From: Microbacterium sulfonylureivorans
GTDB taxonomy: Bacteria > Actinomycetota > Actinomycetes > Actinomycetales > Microbacteriaceae
Assembly (NCBI RefSeq): GCF_003999995.1
Contig: NZ_RJAD01000001.1
Coordinates: 1,178,001-1,242,000, forward strand
Length of the DNA stretch: 64,000 nucleotides
Direction of reading: 5' to 3'
Part shown: positions 9,728-17,658 of the stretch, piece after piece
Position numbering within the stretch: the stretch's first letter is position 1
Layout: the number at the start of each line of letters is the position of its first letter
Notes under the pieces: model-generated
The model's database searches: none
The model's input: the letters and a program-made list of their open reading frames with translations, nothing else
What the model was told of the DNA's origin: nothing
Position numbers and translations under genes: made by a program

Positions 9728-11053
9728 GTGACGAGCATGCCCGACACGCTGAACCGCGACATCCTGCGGCTCGCCGTGCCCGCCCTCGGCGCGCTCGTCG
9801 CCGAGCCTCTGTTCCTGATCGTCGACTCCGCCCTCGTCGGGCACCTCGGAGTCACCCCGCTGGCGGGCCTCGGGATCGCCTCGGCGGTGCTGCAGACCAT
9901 CGTCGGGCTGATGGTCTTCCTCGCGTACTCGACCACGCCCGCCGTCGCCCGCCGCTTCGGCGCGGGCGATCCGTCGAAGGCTGTGTCGGTCGGCATCGAC
10001 GGGATGTGGCTCGCCCTCGGCCTCGGCGCGGTGCTCGCGCTCGCCGGCTACATCGCCACCCCGTTCCTCGTCGGGCTGTTCGGCGCGACCCCGCTCGTCG
10101 CCGACCAGGCCGAGATCTACCTCGGCATCTCGATGTGGGGACTGCCGGCGATGCTCATCGTCTTCGCGGCGACGGGCCTGCTGCGCGGCATGCAGGACAC
10201 CGTGACGCCCCTGTGGATCGCCGGCATCGGCTTCGCCGCGAACGCGCTCCTGAACTGGCTGTTCATCTACGGGCTCGGGTGGGGCATCGCCGGGTCGGCC
10301 GTCGGCACGGTGCTGGCGCAGTGGGGAATGGTGGCCGCGTACGCGATCGTCGTCGGGAGACTGGCGCGGCGGCACGAGGCATCCGTCCGTCCCCAGCGCG
10401 AGGGAGTGCGCGGATCGGCGCGATCGGGCGGTTGGCTGTTCCTCCGCACGGTGTCGCTGCGCGTCGCGCTGCTCGCCACGGTCGCCGTCGCGACCGCGCT
10501 CGGCACCGAGGAGCTCGCCGGCTGGCAGGTCGCCTTCACGATCTTCTCGACCGCCGCGTTCGCCCTCGACGCCCTCGCGATCGCCGCCCAGGCGCTCATC
10601 GGCAAGGGGCTCGGCGCCGAAGACACCCCGCTGGTGCGGCGCGTGCTCGGCCGCACGCTCGCGTGGGGCGCGTGGTTCGGGGTCATCGTGGGGGTCGTGA
10701 TCGGCGCGCTCTCGGGCGTGATCGGGCTGCTGTTCACGGGCGACCCCGCGATCGCAGCGCTCGTCCAGCCTGCCCTCATCGTGCTCGCGGTCACCCAGCC
10801 GATCTGCGGCGTCGTCTTCGTGCTCGACGGCGTGCTGATCGGCGCGGGCGACGCGAAGTACCTCGCGATCGCCGGCGGCCTCAACCTCGTGCCGTACGTG
10901 CCCGCCCTGGTCATCGTCGCGATGGTGCACCCCACCGGCGCCGCGGGCCTCGCGTGGCTGTCGGTGGCGTTCTTCGGGGTCTACATGCTCGCACGCCTCG
11001 CGACGCTGGGCTGGCGCGTGCGGGGTGCCGCGTGGACCACGGCGGGGGCATGA
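9728..11053 (+). CDS. MATE-family efflux transporter (DinF-like)
   Basis: A 441-residue protein with twelve hydrophobic segments and the MATE internal duplication: PALGALVAEPLFLIVDSALVG in the first half and a matching region in the second (GWQVAFTIFSTAAFALDALA). RGMQDTVTPLW after helix 4 is characteristic of the DinF group. It exports cationic or organic compounds in exchange for Na+ or H+; the substrate is unknown. TAGGCT ends 6 nt before the GTG at 9728, favouring that start over the ATG at 9737, in a leaderless transcript. Confidence 0.92.
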   Translation: MTSMPDTLNRDILRLAVPALGALVAEPLFLIVDSALVGHLGVTPLAGLGIASAVLQTIVGLMVFLAYSTTPAVARRFGAGDPSKAVSVGIDGMWLALGLGAVLALAGYIATPFLVGLFGATPLVADQAEIYLGISMWGLPAMLIVFAATGLLRGMQDTVTPLWIAGIGFAANALLNWLFIYGLGWGIAGSAVGTVLAQWGMVAAYAIVVGRLARRHEASVRPQREGVRGSARSGGWLFLRTVSLRVALLATVAVATALGTEELAGWQVAFTIFSTAAFALDALAIAAQALIGKGLGAEDTPLVRRVLGRTLAWGAWFGVIVGVVIGALSGVIGLLFTGDPAIAALVQPALIVLAVTQPICGVVFVLDGVLIGAGDAKYLAIAGGLNLVPYVPALVIVAMVHPTGAAGLAWLSVAFFGVYMLARLATLGWRVRGAAWTTAGA

Positions 11054-11244
11054 GGCATCCGCAGGCCGCGGTATCACGAGACGCGGCCGGCCGCCCGAAG
11101 TCTGGTCGGTGTTGGTGTTGATGAATGGCAGGTGCGCGTTCCCGCCTCGATGATGAGCGGAACCGAGACGCTGAACGGCCGGGCCCTTCTGGATTGCGGT
11201 ACAGCGCTCATCGCGCACCTCAGTCGAGACCGCGTCGAGATCGC

Positions 11245-11562
11245 TCAGCGCGTGCCGGGAGGGCGCGTCGTACCGGCATCCGGGATCGATCCGCGTGACC
11301 TCCGCCGCCGTGCGGCGAAGCCGATGCCGGCGCCGAGCAGGGCGCCCACGATCAGGAGGCCGGGGACCAGGTTCCACGAGAACCCCTGGAGCTCTCGGAC
11401 CAAGCCGGTGCTCGCCTCGAGCACGGGCGTCAGGAGGAGGTACGTCGCGACCCCCACGGCACCCCCCACAAGCGCGCCCTCCACTGCGCCCCAGAGCGGC
11501 GCCAGCCTCCGCATTCGCGACGGCGCGCCGGACGCATCCTGCGTCACTTCGTTGTGCGCCAC
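11245..11562 (-). CDS. Hypothetical two-helix membrane protein
   Basis: A 105-residue protein with a polar N-terminus (MAHNEVTQDASGAPSRMRR), a first hydrophobic segment at about 26-48 (VEGALVGGAVGVATYLLL), a second at about 64-84 (LVPGLLIVGALLGAGIGF) and a basic arginine-rich tail, a topology placing both termini in the cytoplasm. The family is not recognised. The preceding 190 bp (11054-11244) between the MATE gene and this stop codon hold nothing I can identify. Confidence 0.6.
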   Translation of the reverse strand: MAHNEVTQDASGAPSRMRRLAPLWGAVEGALVGGAVGVATYLLLTPVLEASTGLVRELQGFSWNLVPGLLIVGALLGAGIGFAARRRRSRGSIPDAGTTRPPGTR

Positions 11563-11609
11563 AGTGTGAATCTAGACCTTCTCCTCGCCGTGCGCAGGAG
11601 CCGTCGCGC

Positions 11610-11819
11610 TCAGGCCTTGGGAGACGGCAACGAGCCATCGCATGCCGCGGCAAGCCAGACGGCCAGGCGCACTCTCACACCACGACCGCGACCTGCCGGC
11701 CGCGTCGCGAGGAAGAACACGACGACCGCGCAGGCAGGCGTCAGCGGAGTGCTCCAGTCGGCGGTAGTCCGCCTCAGACCGGGCGGCAGGCGCAGCGTGG
11801 TGGGCGCATGGCTCGACAC
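11610..11819 (-). CDS. Possible small coupled protein downstream of the SRPBCC gene
   Basis: A 69-codon frame opens with GTG at 11819 directly after the TGA of the SRPBCC gene (TGAGTG), an arrangement that allows translational coupling. It contains one hydrophobic stretch (TPACAVVVFFLAT) followed by an Arg/Gly-rich patch and VRVRLAVWLAAA. Third-position GC bias is moderate and there is no family match, so it could equally be a decayed reading frame. Otherwise the 257-bp gap 11563-11819 shows nothing. Confidence 0.3.
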   Translation of the reverse strand: MSSHAPTTLRLPPGLRRTTADWSTPLTPACAVVVFFLATRPAGRGRGVRVRLAVWLAAACDGSLPSPKA

Positions 11820-12470
11820 TCAGGCCACGGGCAGCGTCGGGCGCTCGGCGCGCTCCCGGATGCCGCGGAGCATCCGTTCTGACATGAGGAAGCTCACCAT
11901 CTCGACAGGCTCGACGAGTGCGGCCGCCCATCCGGCGAGATACGCGTAACGCTCGCGCACGATGAGGCGGGTGGTGCCCGGTGCGCCTTCGATGAGCACG
12001 AAGGCCCATGTGAAGTCGTAGGGGGCCCCAGCATCCGTGCCGTCTGGACCGACGGCGCCGCGTAGCACGAGGTGGTGGCCCTCTTCGAAGGCGACGACCC
12101 TGAGTGCGACGGGAGGGGCGAGGTTGACCTCGTCGCCGACGGCGCGGATGCGGAGCTCGGGGACGATGACATTCGAGCTGTGGATGTCGATGCCGACGAG
12201 ATTCTCCATCCAGTCGTACGTGTAGAAGCCGCCACGATTCTGGCCGAGCTGTGCGACCCACGGCCACACCTGCGACATCGGGGCGTTGATCGTGATCGCC
12301 CTGGTGGCCTTCAGGTCGGGCGCGGGGAGGAACTCGTCGCCCGGCAGCGGCATCCGAAGCTCCCCGTCGCTCGCGCCCCAACGGAGGGACGCGCGCCGCA
12401 CGGCCCACGTGGCTGCAATCGCAGCCACTGCAGCGACCGCGCCAAGCGCCAACCGCCGTCCCGAACTCAT
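11820..12470 (-). CDS. Membrane-anchored SRPBCC family protein
   Basis: A 216-residue protein. Residues 4-24 form a membrane anchor or signal sequence (RRLALGAVAAVAAIAATW) followed by arginines. The remainder is a START/SRPBCC fold: ATRAITINAPMSQVWPWVAQL, the Trp/Tyr-rich GFYTYDWMENL and the strand pair LRVVAFEEGHHLVLRG, ending in a long helix. Proteins of this type bind lipids or hydrophobic ligands. GATACT ends 6 nt before the ATG at 12470, a leaderless arrangement. Function is unknown beyond ligand binding. Confidence 0.75.
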   Translation of the reverse strand: MSSGRRLALGAVAAVAAIAATWAVRRASLRWGASDGELRMPLPGDEFLPAPDLKATRAITINAPMSQVWPWVAQLGQNRGGFYTYDWMENLVGIDIHSSNVIVPELRIRAVGDEVNLAPPVALRVVAFEEGHHLVLRGAVGPDGTDAGAPYDFTWAFVLIEGAPGTTRLIVRERYAYLAGWAAALVEPVEMVSFLMSERMLRGIRERAERPTLPVA

Positions 12471-12560
12471 GTCCTCAGTATCGCAGCCCCCGTTCCGCGA
12501 GTCGGGTCTCTGAGGCCTGGGGTTGACCGCGACTCCACCTGCACGCCGGTGGACGAGGCG

Positions 12561-12722
12561 ATGCCGCTCGCGCAGATCATCCTCGGACGCGCCGTCCGCA
12601 TCGACGCCGAGCGACGCCGCGCGGCTGGAGTGGTGTCCGACCTCGTGCGCGTGCGGAGGACTCCGGCGGCCGCTGCGCATCCCGGCGACGCCCGGCCGGT
12701 GCTGCGCCCCGGGCGAGCCTGA
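12561..12722 (+). CDS. Short open frame with coding-like composition, possibly a gene remnant
   Basis: From the ATG at 12561 a 53-codon frame has strongly G/C-ending codons and encodes a helix (MPLAQIILGRAVRIDAERR) followed by a basic, proline-rich tail. There is no Shine-Dalgarno of quality, no -10 box at leaderless spacing and no family I recognise. It may be a fragment of a lost gene between two minus-strand genes; the rest of the 264-bp gap 12471-12734 shows nothing. Confidence 0.25.
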   Translation: MPLAQIILGRAVRIDAERRRAAGVVSDLVRVRRTPAAAAHPGDARPVLRPGRA

Positions 12723-12734
12723 CGACGTCGGGGC

Positions 12735-13370
12735 TCACGCCCAGCGCCGGCACCACTCGTACATCACCACGGCGCCGGCCGCACTCGCGTTGAGTGAGCG
12801 CGTCGAGCCGTACTGGGTGATCTCGACGACGGCGGATGCCGCGGCCACCGCCTCGGGCGAGAGCCCGGGGCCCTCCTGCCCGAACAGCAGCACGCAGCGC
12901 TCGGGCAGGTCGGCGCGGGCCAGGGGCACCGACCCGTCGACGTTGTCGATCGCGATGACGGGGAGGGATGCGGCATCCGCCCATTCCTGGAACGCCGCGA
13001 CGGACTCGTGGTGGCGCACGTGCTGGTAACGGTCGGTGACCATCGCCCCGCGGCGGTTCCAGCGGCGCCGGCCGATGATGTGCACCTCTGCGGCGAGGAA
13101 CGCATTGGCGCTGCGCACGATCGAGCCGATGTTCATGTCGTGCTGCCAGTTCTCGATCGCGACGTGGAAACCGTGGCGATGCTCGTCGAGATCCGCGACG
13201 ATCGCGTCCATCGTCCAGTACCGGTAGGCGTCGACCACGTTGCGCCGGTCGCCGTGCTCGAGAAGGCTCCGGTCGTAGCGCGGGTCGTCGGGCCAGGCAT
13301 CCGCTCCTCCTGGCCACGGGCCGACGCCCACGGGCAGTGTCGGCTCGTCCGATTCGAGGGCGTCAGTCAC
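12735..13370 (-). CDS. SpoU/TrmH-family RNA 2'-O-methyltransferase
   Basis: A 211-residue protein with the three SPOUT motifs: NIGSIVRSANAF (motif 1, conserved Asn and Arg), LLFGQEGPGLS (motif 2) and QYGSTRSLNASAAGAVVMY (motif 3, forming the trefoil knot). It transfers a methyl group from SAM to a 2'-hydroxyl in tRNA or rRNA. The N-terminal 55 residues are a substrate-binding extension with WPDDPRYDRSLLEHGDRRN. The exact nucleotide target cannot be read. TAGCCT ends 6 nt before the GTG at 13370, a leaderless start, divergent from mntH. Confidence 0.9.
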   Translation of the reverse strand: MTDALESDEPTLPVGVGPWPGGADAWPDDPRYDRSLLEHGDRRNVVDAYRYWTMDAIVADLDEHRHGFHVAIENWQHDMNIGSIVRSANAFLAAEVHIIGRRRWNRRGAMVTDRYQHVRHHESVAAFQEWADAASLPVIAIDNVDGSVPLARADLPERCVLLFGQEGPGLSPEAVAAASAVVEITQYGSTRSLNASAAGAVVMYEWCRRWA

Positions 13371-13406
13371 CGGCTCAGGCTACCCGGAGCGGGAGCGCGC
13401 GCCACT

Positions 13407-13449
13407 TTTCGGTACGCCGAAATTCGGGTACGGTTTCGGTATGCCGAAA
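13407..13449 (+). promoter_or_regulatory. Twin MntR-type operator boxes at the mntH promoter
   Basis: Two copies of TTTCGGTAYGCCGAAA, each a palindrome of TTTCGG/CCGAAA around TAYG, lie at 13407-13422 and 13434-13449, 27 bp apart. The second spans the mntH start codon at 13441. TACGGT at 13429-13434 serves as -10, ending 6 nt before the ATG, so the boxes cover the -35 region and the transcription start. The obvious ligand is the DtxR/MntR-type protein encoded two genes along. Confidence 0.8.
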
Positions 13450-14799
13450 AATGCAGGTGCGGTCGGTGAGGACCGCGTGCGTGCCGCCGCGCCGAGAGCG
13501 CCCCGGCGCTCGCTGACGACGCCCCGAGCGGCGTGGCTCATCGGCCCGGCCCTCGTCGCGGGCGTCGCCTATCTCGATCCGGGCAACGTCGCGAGCAACA
13601 TGACCGCCGGAGCCGTCTACGGCTACCTGCTCGTGTGGGTCGTCGTGCTCGGCAACGTGATGGCCTGGCTCATCCAGTACCTGTCGGCGAAGCTCGGCAT
13701 CGTCACCGGGCGGAGCCTGCCCGAGACGCTCGGGGCGCGCATCGGCAACCGCTGGGGCAGGCGCACGTACTGGCTGCAGGCCGAGCTCGTCGCGATGGCG
13801 ACCGACATCGCCGAGGTCATCGGCGGTGCGGTGGCGCTCAACCTCCTCTTCGACGTGCCTCTGCTGTGGGGTGGCGTGATCACGGGCACGGTGTCGATCG
13901 TGCTGCTGCTCGTGCAGTCCCGGCGCGGCCCGCGCACGTTCGAGTTCGTCGTGATCGGCATGGTCGCGATCATCGCGATCGGCTTCACGTACGGCGTCTT
14001 CGTCGCGCCGCCGGACCCCTCCGGGATCGCGGCCGGACTGGTGCCGCGCTTCGAGGACAGCGGCTCGGTGCTGCTCGCGGCCTCGATCCTCGGCGCGACG
14101 ATCATGCCTCATGCGATCTACGCGCACAGCGCGCTCGCGCGGGACCGCTTCGCGCCGCGTCCGGGCACCGGCGCGCCCGCCCCTGCCGGCGACGTCTCCC
14201 CGGGCGCCCGGGTCGAGGCGCCCCTCGACGAGCTCCGAGGCATCGGCACCGCGCGGCTCCTCCGCGCGACGAAGTGGGACGTCACCATCGCGATGCTGAT
14301 CGCCGGAACCGTGAACCTCTGCATCCTGCTCCTGGCGGCCGCGAACCTCGCCGGCGTCCCGGGGACCGACACCCTCGAGGGCGCGTACGCCGCGCTCGAT
14401 GCCGGCCTCGGCCCCGCGGTCGCGACGCTGTTCGCCGTCGGACTGCTCGCGAGCGGGCTCGCCTCGACCTCAGTGGGCGCCTACGCCGGCGCCGAGATCA
14501 TGCACGGCCTGCTGCACATCCGTGTGCCGCTGCTCGCCCGCCGCCTCGTGACGCTCATCCCGGCACTCGTGATCCTCGCGGCGGGCGTCGACCCGACGCT
14601 CGCCCTGGTGCTCAGCCAGGTCGTGCTGTCGTTCGGCATCCCGTTCGCGCTCATCCCGCTCGTGGCCCTCACCGCGAAGACCGAGGTGCTCGGCAGGTTC
14701 CGCAACCGCGTGATGACCACGGTCGCGGGGGTCGCGGCATCCGTCTTCCTCATCGCCCTCAACGCGATCCTGCTGTGGCTGGTGCTCACGGGCTCGTGA
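13441..14799 (+). CDS. mntH: Nramp-family divalent metal (Mn2+/Fe2+) transporter
   Basis: A 452-residue, 11-helix Nramp protein. Helix 1 carries VAYLDPGNVASNM, the metal-binding DPGN, and helix 6 carries ILGATIMPHAIYAHSAL with the MPH motif. An acidic/proline loop of about 45 residues (RPGTGAPAPAGDV) between helices 6 and 7 is longer than usual. It imports Mn2+ with protons across the cytoplasmic membrane. The ATG at 13441 lies inside a 16-bp palindrome and 6 nt after TACGGT, so transcription is leaderless and probably repressed when manganese is plentiful. mntR follows after 23 bp with its own promoter. Confidence 0.96.
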   Translation: MPKNAGAVGEDRVRAAAPRAPRRSLTTPRAAWLIGPALVAGVAYLDPGNVASNMTAGAVYGYLLVWVVVLGNVMAWLIQYLSAKLGIVTGRSLPETLGARIGNRWGRRTYWLQAELVAMATDIAEVIGGAVALNLLFDVPLLWGGVITGTVSIVLLLVQSRRGPRTFEFVVIGMVAIIAIGFTYGVFVAPPDPSGIAAGLVPRFEDSGSVLLAASILGATIMPHAIYAHSALARDRFAPRPGTGAPAPAGDVSPGARVEAPLDELRGIGTARLLRATKWDVTIAMLIAGTVNLCILLLAAANLAGVPGTDTLEGAYAALDAGLGPAVATLFAVGLLASGLASTSVGAYAGAEIMHGLLHIRVPLLARRLVTLIPALVILAAGVDPTLALVLSQVVLSFGIPFALIPLVALTAKTEVLGRFRNRVMTTVAGVAASVFLIALNAILLWLVLTGS

Positions 14800-14822
14800 G
14801 GGAGGGCCGGTAGCCTGAAGCC

Positions 14823-15458
14823 GTGCCCTCCCCCGCCGTCGACGACTACCTCAAGACGATCTACCACCACACCGAGTGGCAGACCGAGCGCATCACGCCC
14901 TCGCAGCTCGCCGCCGAGCTCGGCCTCGCCCCGTCGAGCGTGACGGAGATGGTCCAGAAGCTGGCGGCGCAGGGCCTCGTCACGCACCGCCCGTACGGAC
15001 CGATCGCGCTGACCGAGGCGGGCGAGCAGAGGGCGGCGTCGATCATCCGCCGGCACCGGCTCATCGAGACCTGGCTCGTCCGCGAGTTCGGCTACGCGTG
15101 GGACGAGGTCCACGACGAGGCGGAAGTCCTCGAGCACGCGATCAGCGACCGGCTGCTCGAGGGCATCGACGAGCGGCTCGGGCGTCCGCGCTACGACCCC
15201 CACGGCGATGCGATCCCGGATGCCTCGGGCCGCGTCGACCGCGTGCCTTTCGTGCTCCTCGGCACGGCCGCCGCGGGCCACATCGGCCGCGTGCTGCGCG
15301 TGAGCGACCGGGACCCCGAACTGCTCCGCGCCGTCGAGGCCGCCGGCGTCGCCGTGGGCGCCGAGGCGACCGTGCGGGATGCAGCCACCCTCCGCATCGC
15401 GGGAGCCGATGTCGCGCTGCCCACCGCCGCCGCCGAGGCGGTCTGGCTCAGCGCCTGA
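14823..15458 (+). CDS. mntR: DtxR/MntR-family metal-dependent repressor
   Basis: A 211-residue regulator. Residues 1-70 form the winged helix (SQLAAELGLAPSSVTEMVQ), 71-125 the metal-binding dimerisation domain and about 135-211 an FeoA/SH3-like domain. Candidate metal ligands are His78, Glu82, His97, Glu101, Glu104 and His105; Glu at 101, where DtxR has Cys102, argues for manganese rather than iron. The adjacent mntH with its two palindromes supports this. TAGCCT ends 6 nt before the GTG start at 14823, giving a separate leaderless transcript. Confidence 0.9.
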   Translation: MPSPAVDDYLKTIYHHTEWQTERITPSQLAAELGLAPSSVTEMVQKLAAQGLVTHRPYGPIALTEAGEQRAASIIRRHRLIETWLVREFGYAWDEVHDEAEVLEHAISDRLLEGIDERLGRPRYDPHGDAIPDASGRVDRVPFVLLGTAAAGHIGRVLRVSDRDPELLRAVEAAGVAVGAEATVRDAATLRIAGADVALPTAAAEAVWLSA

Positions 15459-15489
15459 CCTCCTGACGTTCCCCTGACCTCCTGACGTT
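15454..15489 (+). repeat. Two tandem 17-bp copies across the mntR stop codon
   Basis: CCTGACCTCCTGACGTT occurs at 15454-15470 and again at 15473-15489 with a 2-nt spacer. The first copy includes the mntR TGA. It looks like a slippage duplication; no function is evident. Confidence 0.8.
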
Positions 15490-15528
15490 ACGGAGTGCCC
15501 TGCGTGGTGCGGGAGTCCTCAGGACGGC

Positions 15529-16500
15529 TCAGGCCGCGCCGGCCCGGGCGGCCCGCTCGAACGGCCAGCGGACCCCGGTCGCGTCCTCGGCGGCACGCCA
15601 CAGTCGCGCGCCGACCTCGGCATCTCGCGTGATCCTCGCCGCCCGCTGGCGCCTCGGCTCTCCCCGCGCGACCGTGCGGGGCCCCCAGAACTCGCCGCCC
15701 TCGATCCCAGGATCGATCAGCGCCCGCACGAGCGACCAGGCGCCGTGCTCCTTCGACTGCGTGATCGCGGCCTGCAGGTTGTCGGCGAACCGCGTTCCCC
15801 TCGACGGGGCGTTCACTCCCGCGATGCCGGGCGTGCGGCCGCTCGTGGAGTAGCCCGGGTGGGCGACGATGCTGCGCACCGGCACCGCGGCGGCGCGCAG
15901 GCGCCGGTCGGCCTCGAATCCGAGGGCCGTCGTCGCGATCTTCGACTGCACGTACGCGCGCCACGCCGAGTACCCCTCGGCGAGCTGCGGGTCGACCGGG
16001 TCGTAGGGCGTGAGCGCCGTCGACATGCTGCCGACCCACACCATCCGACCCGACCGCGCCGCCAGCGCGGTCAGCAGCTCTCCCGCGAGCGCGAAGTGCC
16101 CGAGGGCGTTGGTGGCGAACACGACCTCGTGCCCGTCGACGGTCGTCTCGCGCTCCTTCGGCGGATGCACGATCCCGGCGTTGAGGAGGACCCCGTCGAG
16201 GCCGCCCTTGCCTCGGACGCTCGCCGCGGCCGAGCGCACCGACCCGAGATTGCTCGTGTCGAGCATGAGCGTCTCGGTGGCGCCGTGCGGAGCATCCGGA
16301 ACCCGCCGCCGCACCGCGGCGCGCGCTGCCGCGAGGCGATTCGGGTGGCGACCCGTCATGTAGACGCGAGCTCCCGCTCGCACCAGCTGCTCCGACGCGA
16401 AGTATCCGAGCCCCGCGTTCGACCCGGTCACGAGATAGGTGCGCCCCGAGAGGTCGGGGAGGCTGCGGGGATCCCACGTCGTGCGCACGACTTCGACCAT
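15529..16500 (-). CDS. Short-chain dehydrogenase/reductase family oxidoreductase
   Basis: A 323-residue SDR. The Rossmann nucleotide motif is YLVTGSNAGLGYFASEQL near residue 20, followed by the family NAG motif (LLNAGIV), a serine in WVGSMSTAL and the YVQSKIAT Tyr-Lys pair, so the catalytic set is intact. Arginines after strand 2 (MTGRHPNR) favour NADP(H). The length and C-terminal extension match retinol dehydrogenase/WW-domain-oxidoreductase-like SDRs. The substrate is unknown. It is divergent from the HAD phosphatase gene, 26 bp away; the start at 16500 is directly before the conserved fold. Confidence 0.85.
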   Translation of the reverse strand: MVEVVRTTWDPRSLPDLSGRTYLVTGSNAGLGYFASEQLVRAGARVYMTGRHPNRLAAARAAVRRRVPDAPHGATETLMLDTSNLGSVRSAAASVRGKGGLDGVLLNAGIVHPPKERETTVDGHEVVFATNALGHFALAGELLTALAARSGRMVWVGSMSTALTPYDPVDPQLAEGYSAWRAYVQSKIATTALGFEADRRLRAAAVPVRSIVAHPGYSTSGRTPGIAGVNAPSRGTRFADNLQAAITQSKEHGAWSLVRALIDPGIEGGEFWGPRTVARGEPRRQRAARITRDAEVGARLWRAAEDATGVRWPFERAARAGAA

Positions 16501-16526
16501 AACCCCCGCGGCCCTAGGCTGGGCCC

Positions 16527-17336
16527 ATGCGGACCCGTGCCGAGATCGAATGCTGGCTGACCGACATGGACGGTGTCCTCGTCCATGAGAACACGCCGAT
16601 CCCCGGGGCATCCGCCCTGCTCGAGCAGTGGCGCGACTCGGGCACCCCGTTCCTCGTGCTCACGAACAACTCGATCTTCACGCCGCGCGATCTGAGTGCC
16701 CGGCTGCGCGCGTCGGGACTCATCGTCCCGGAGGAGCGGATCTGGACGTCGGCGCTCGCGACGGCGGACTTCCTGCGCAGCCAGATGCCCGGCGGGACCG
16801 CCTTCGTCATCGGCGAGGCGGGGCTGACCACCGCGCTCCACGAGGCCGGGTTCATCATGACCGAGACCGATCCCGACTACGTGGTCGTCGGCGAGACGCG
16901 GAACTACTCGTTCGAGGCGATCACGAAGGCCATCCGCTTCATCGGCGCCGGCGCCCGCTTCATCGCGACCAACCCCGACGCGACCGGCCCGTCGACGGAC
17001 GGCGTGCTGCCCGCAACCGGGGCCATCACCGCGCTCATCACGAAGGCCACCGGCATGGAGCCCTACGTCGTCGGCAAGCCCAACCCGATGATGTTCCGCT
17101 CGGCGCTCAACCGCATCGGGGCGCACTCGGAGAACACGGGCATGATCGGCGACCGCATGGACACCGACGTGGTGGCCGGCATCGAGGCCGGCCTCCACAC
17201 GGTGCTCGTGCTCACGGGCATCAGCGACCCCGCCGAGATCCAGCGCTACCCGTTCCGGCCCGACGAGGTGCTGAACTCTGTCGCCGACCTTCTCGCCGAT
17301 GGCCCGATCGAGAGCGAAGAGGCCGACATCCTCTAG
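16527..17336 (+). CDS. HAD-IIA family sugar/nucleotide phosphatase (NagD-like)
   Basis: A 269-residue protein. Motif I is WLTDMDGVLVHENTP (nucleophile Asp and general acid Asp), motif II is VLTNNS, motif III is the Lys in YVVGKPNPMMF, and motif IV is MIGDRMDTDVVAGIEAG. The C2-type cap of about 130 residues lies between motifs II and III as in NagD. It hydrolyses small phosphorylated metabolites, the exact one unknown. TAGGCT ends 6 nt before the ATG at 16527, so the transcript is leaderless. The following bases are a MocR gene remnant. Confidence 0.92.
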   Translation: MRTRAEIECWLTDMDGVLVHENTPIPGASALLEQWRDSGTPFLVLTNNSIFTPRDLSARLRASGLIVPEERIWTSALATADFLRSQMPGGTAFVIGEAGLTTALHEAGFIMTETDPDYVVVGETRNYSFEAITKAIRFIGAGARFIATNPDATGPSTDGVLPATGAITALITKATGMEPYVVGKPNPMMFRSALNRIGAHSENTGMIGDRMDTDVVAGIEAGLHTVLVLTGISDPAEIQRYPFRPDEVLNSVADLLADGPIESEEADIL

Positions 17337-17649
17337 CCCGCGAGCAGCTGCTGTCGAGGCTCTGCTCGCGGCTCTGGCTCGAGACCTCCCGGCCTGCGAG
17401 GTCTCGGGTATCGCGGCGGGGCTGCACGTCGTGCTCGCCCTGCCGGCTCGGTGCCGCGCGGCCGATGTGGTCGACGCCGCAGCCGCGATCGAGGTCGGCG
17501 TGACCGGCATCCGCCGCTATCGCGTTCGACCCGATTCACCGAACGCCGAGCGCCTGGTCCTCGGCTACGGCGACCTCGCGGATCCGCTCATCGACGACGC
17601 GGTCGCGCGGCTGGCGGGCGTCGTGCACGACGTCGCCGGTGCCCGATAG
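17335..17649 (+). pseudogene. C-terminal remnant of a MocR/GntR-type regulator (aminotransferase-like domain)
   Basis: About 105 codons in frame up to TAG at 17647-17649 give a sequence such as CEVSGIAAGLHVVLALP, then VGVTGIRRYRVRPDSPN and ERLVLGYGDLADPLIDDAV, which matches the C-terminal end of MocR-type regulators (GntR DNA-binding domain fused to a fold-type I aminotransferase). Everything upstream, including the DNA-binding domain and PLP lysine, is missing and no plausible start exists. The frame begins right at the HAD gene stop. Its TAG overlaps the -10 box of the next gene. Confidence 0.7.
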
Positions 17650-17658
17650 GGTCGCGGC

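Noticed and set aside
11054..11244. Candidate RNA gene or tRNA in the gap with repeated GGTGTT words
   Set aside because: No cloverleaf, no CCA-adjacent stem and no T-loop sequence could be drawn; the bases show no stable structure or gene.
7649..11653. A very long minus-strand open frame extending the M13 peptidase far upstream
   Set aside because: High GC removes stop codons by chance. The region upstream of 9613 is antisense to a clear MATE gene and shows low-complexity Arg/Glu/His-rich translation without domain similarity.
13407..13449. mntH palindromes as iron-regulated DtxR boxes
   Set aside because: They do not match the iron-box consensus TTAGGTTAGGCTAACCTAA, and the linked regulator has manganese-type ligands.
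15454..15489. Tandem 17-bp repeat as a regulator-binding site
   Set aside because: It spans a stop codon downstream of a gene and is not near a promoter of either neighbour; slippage is the simpler explanation.
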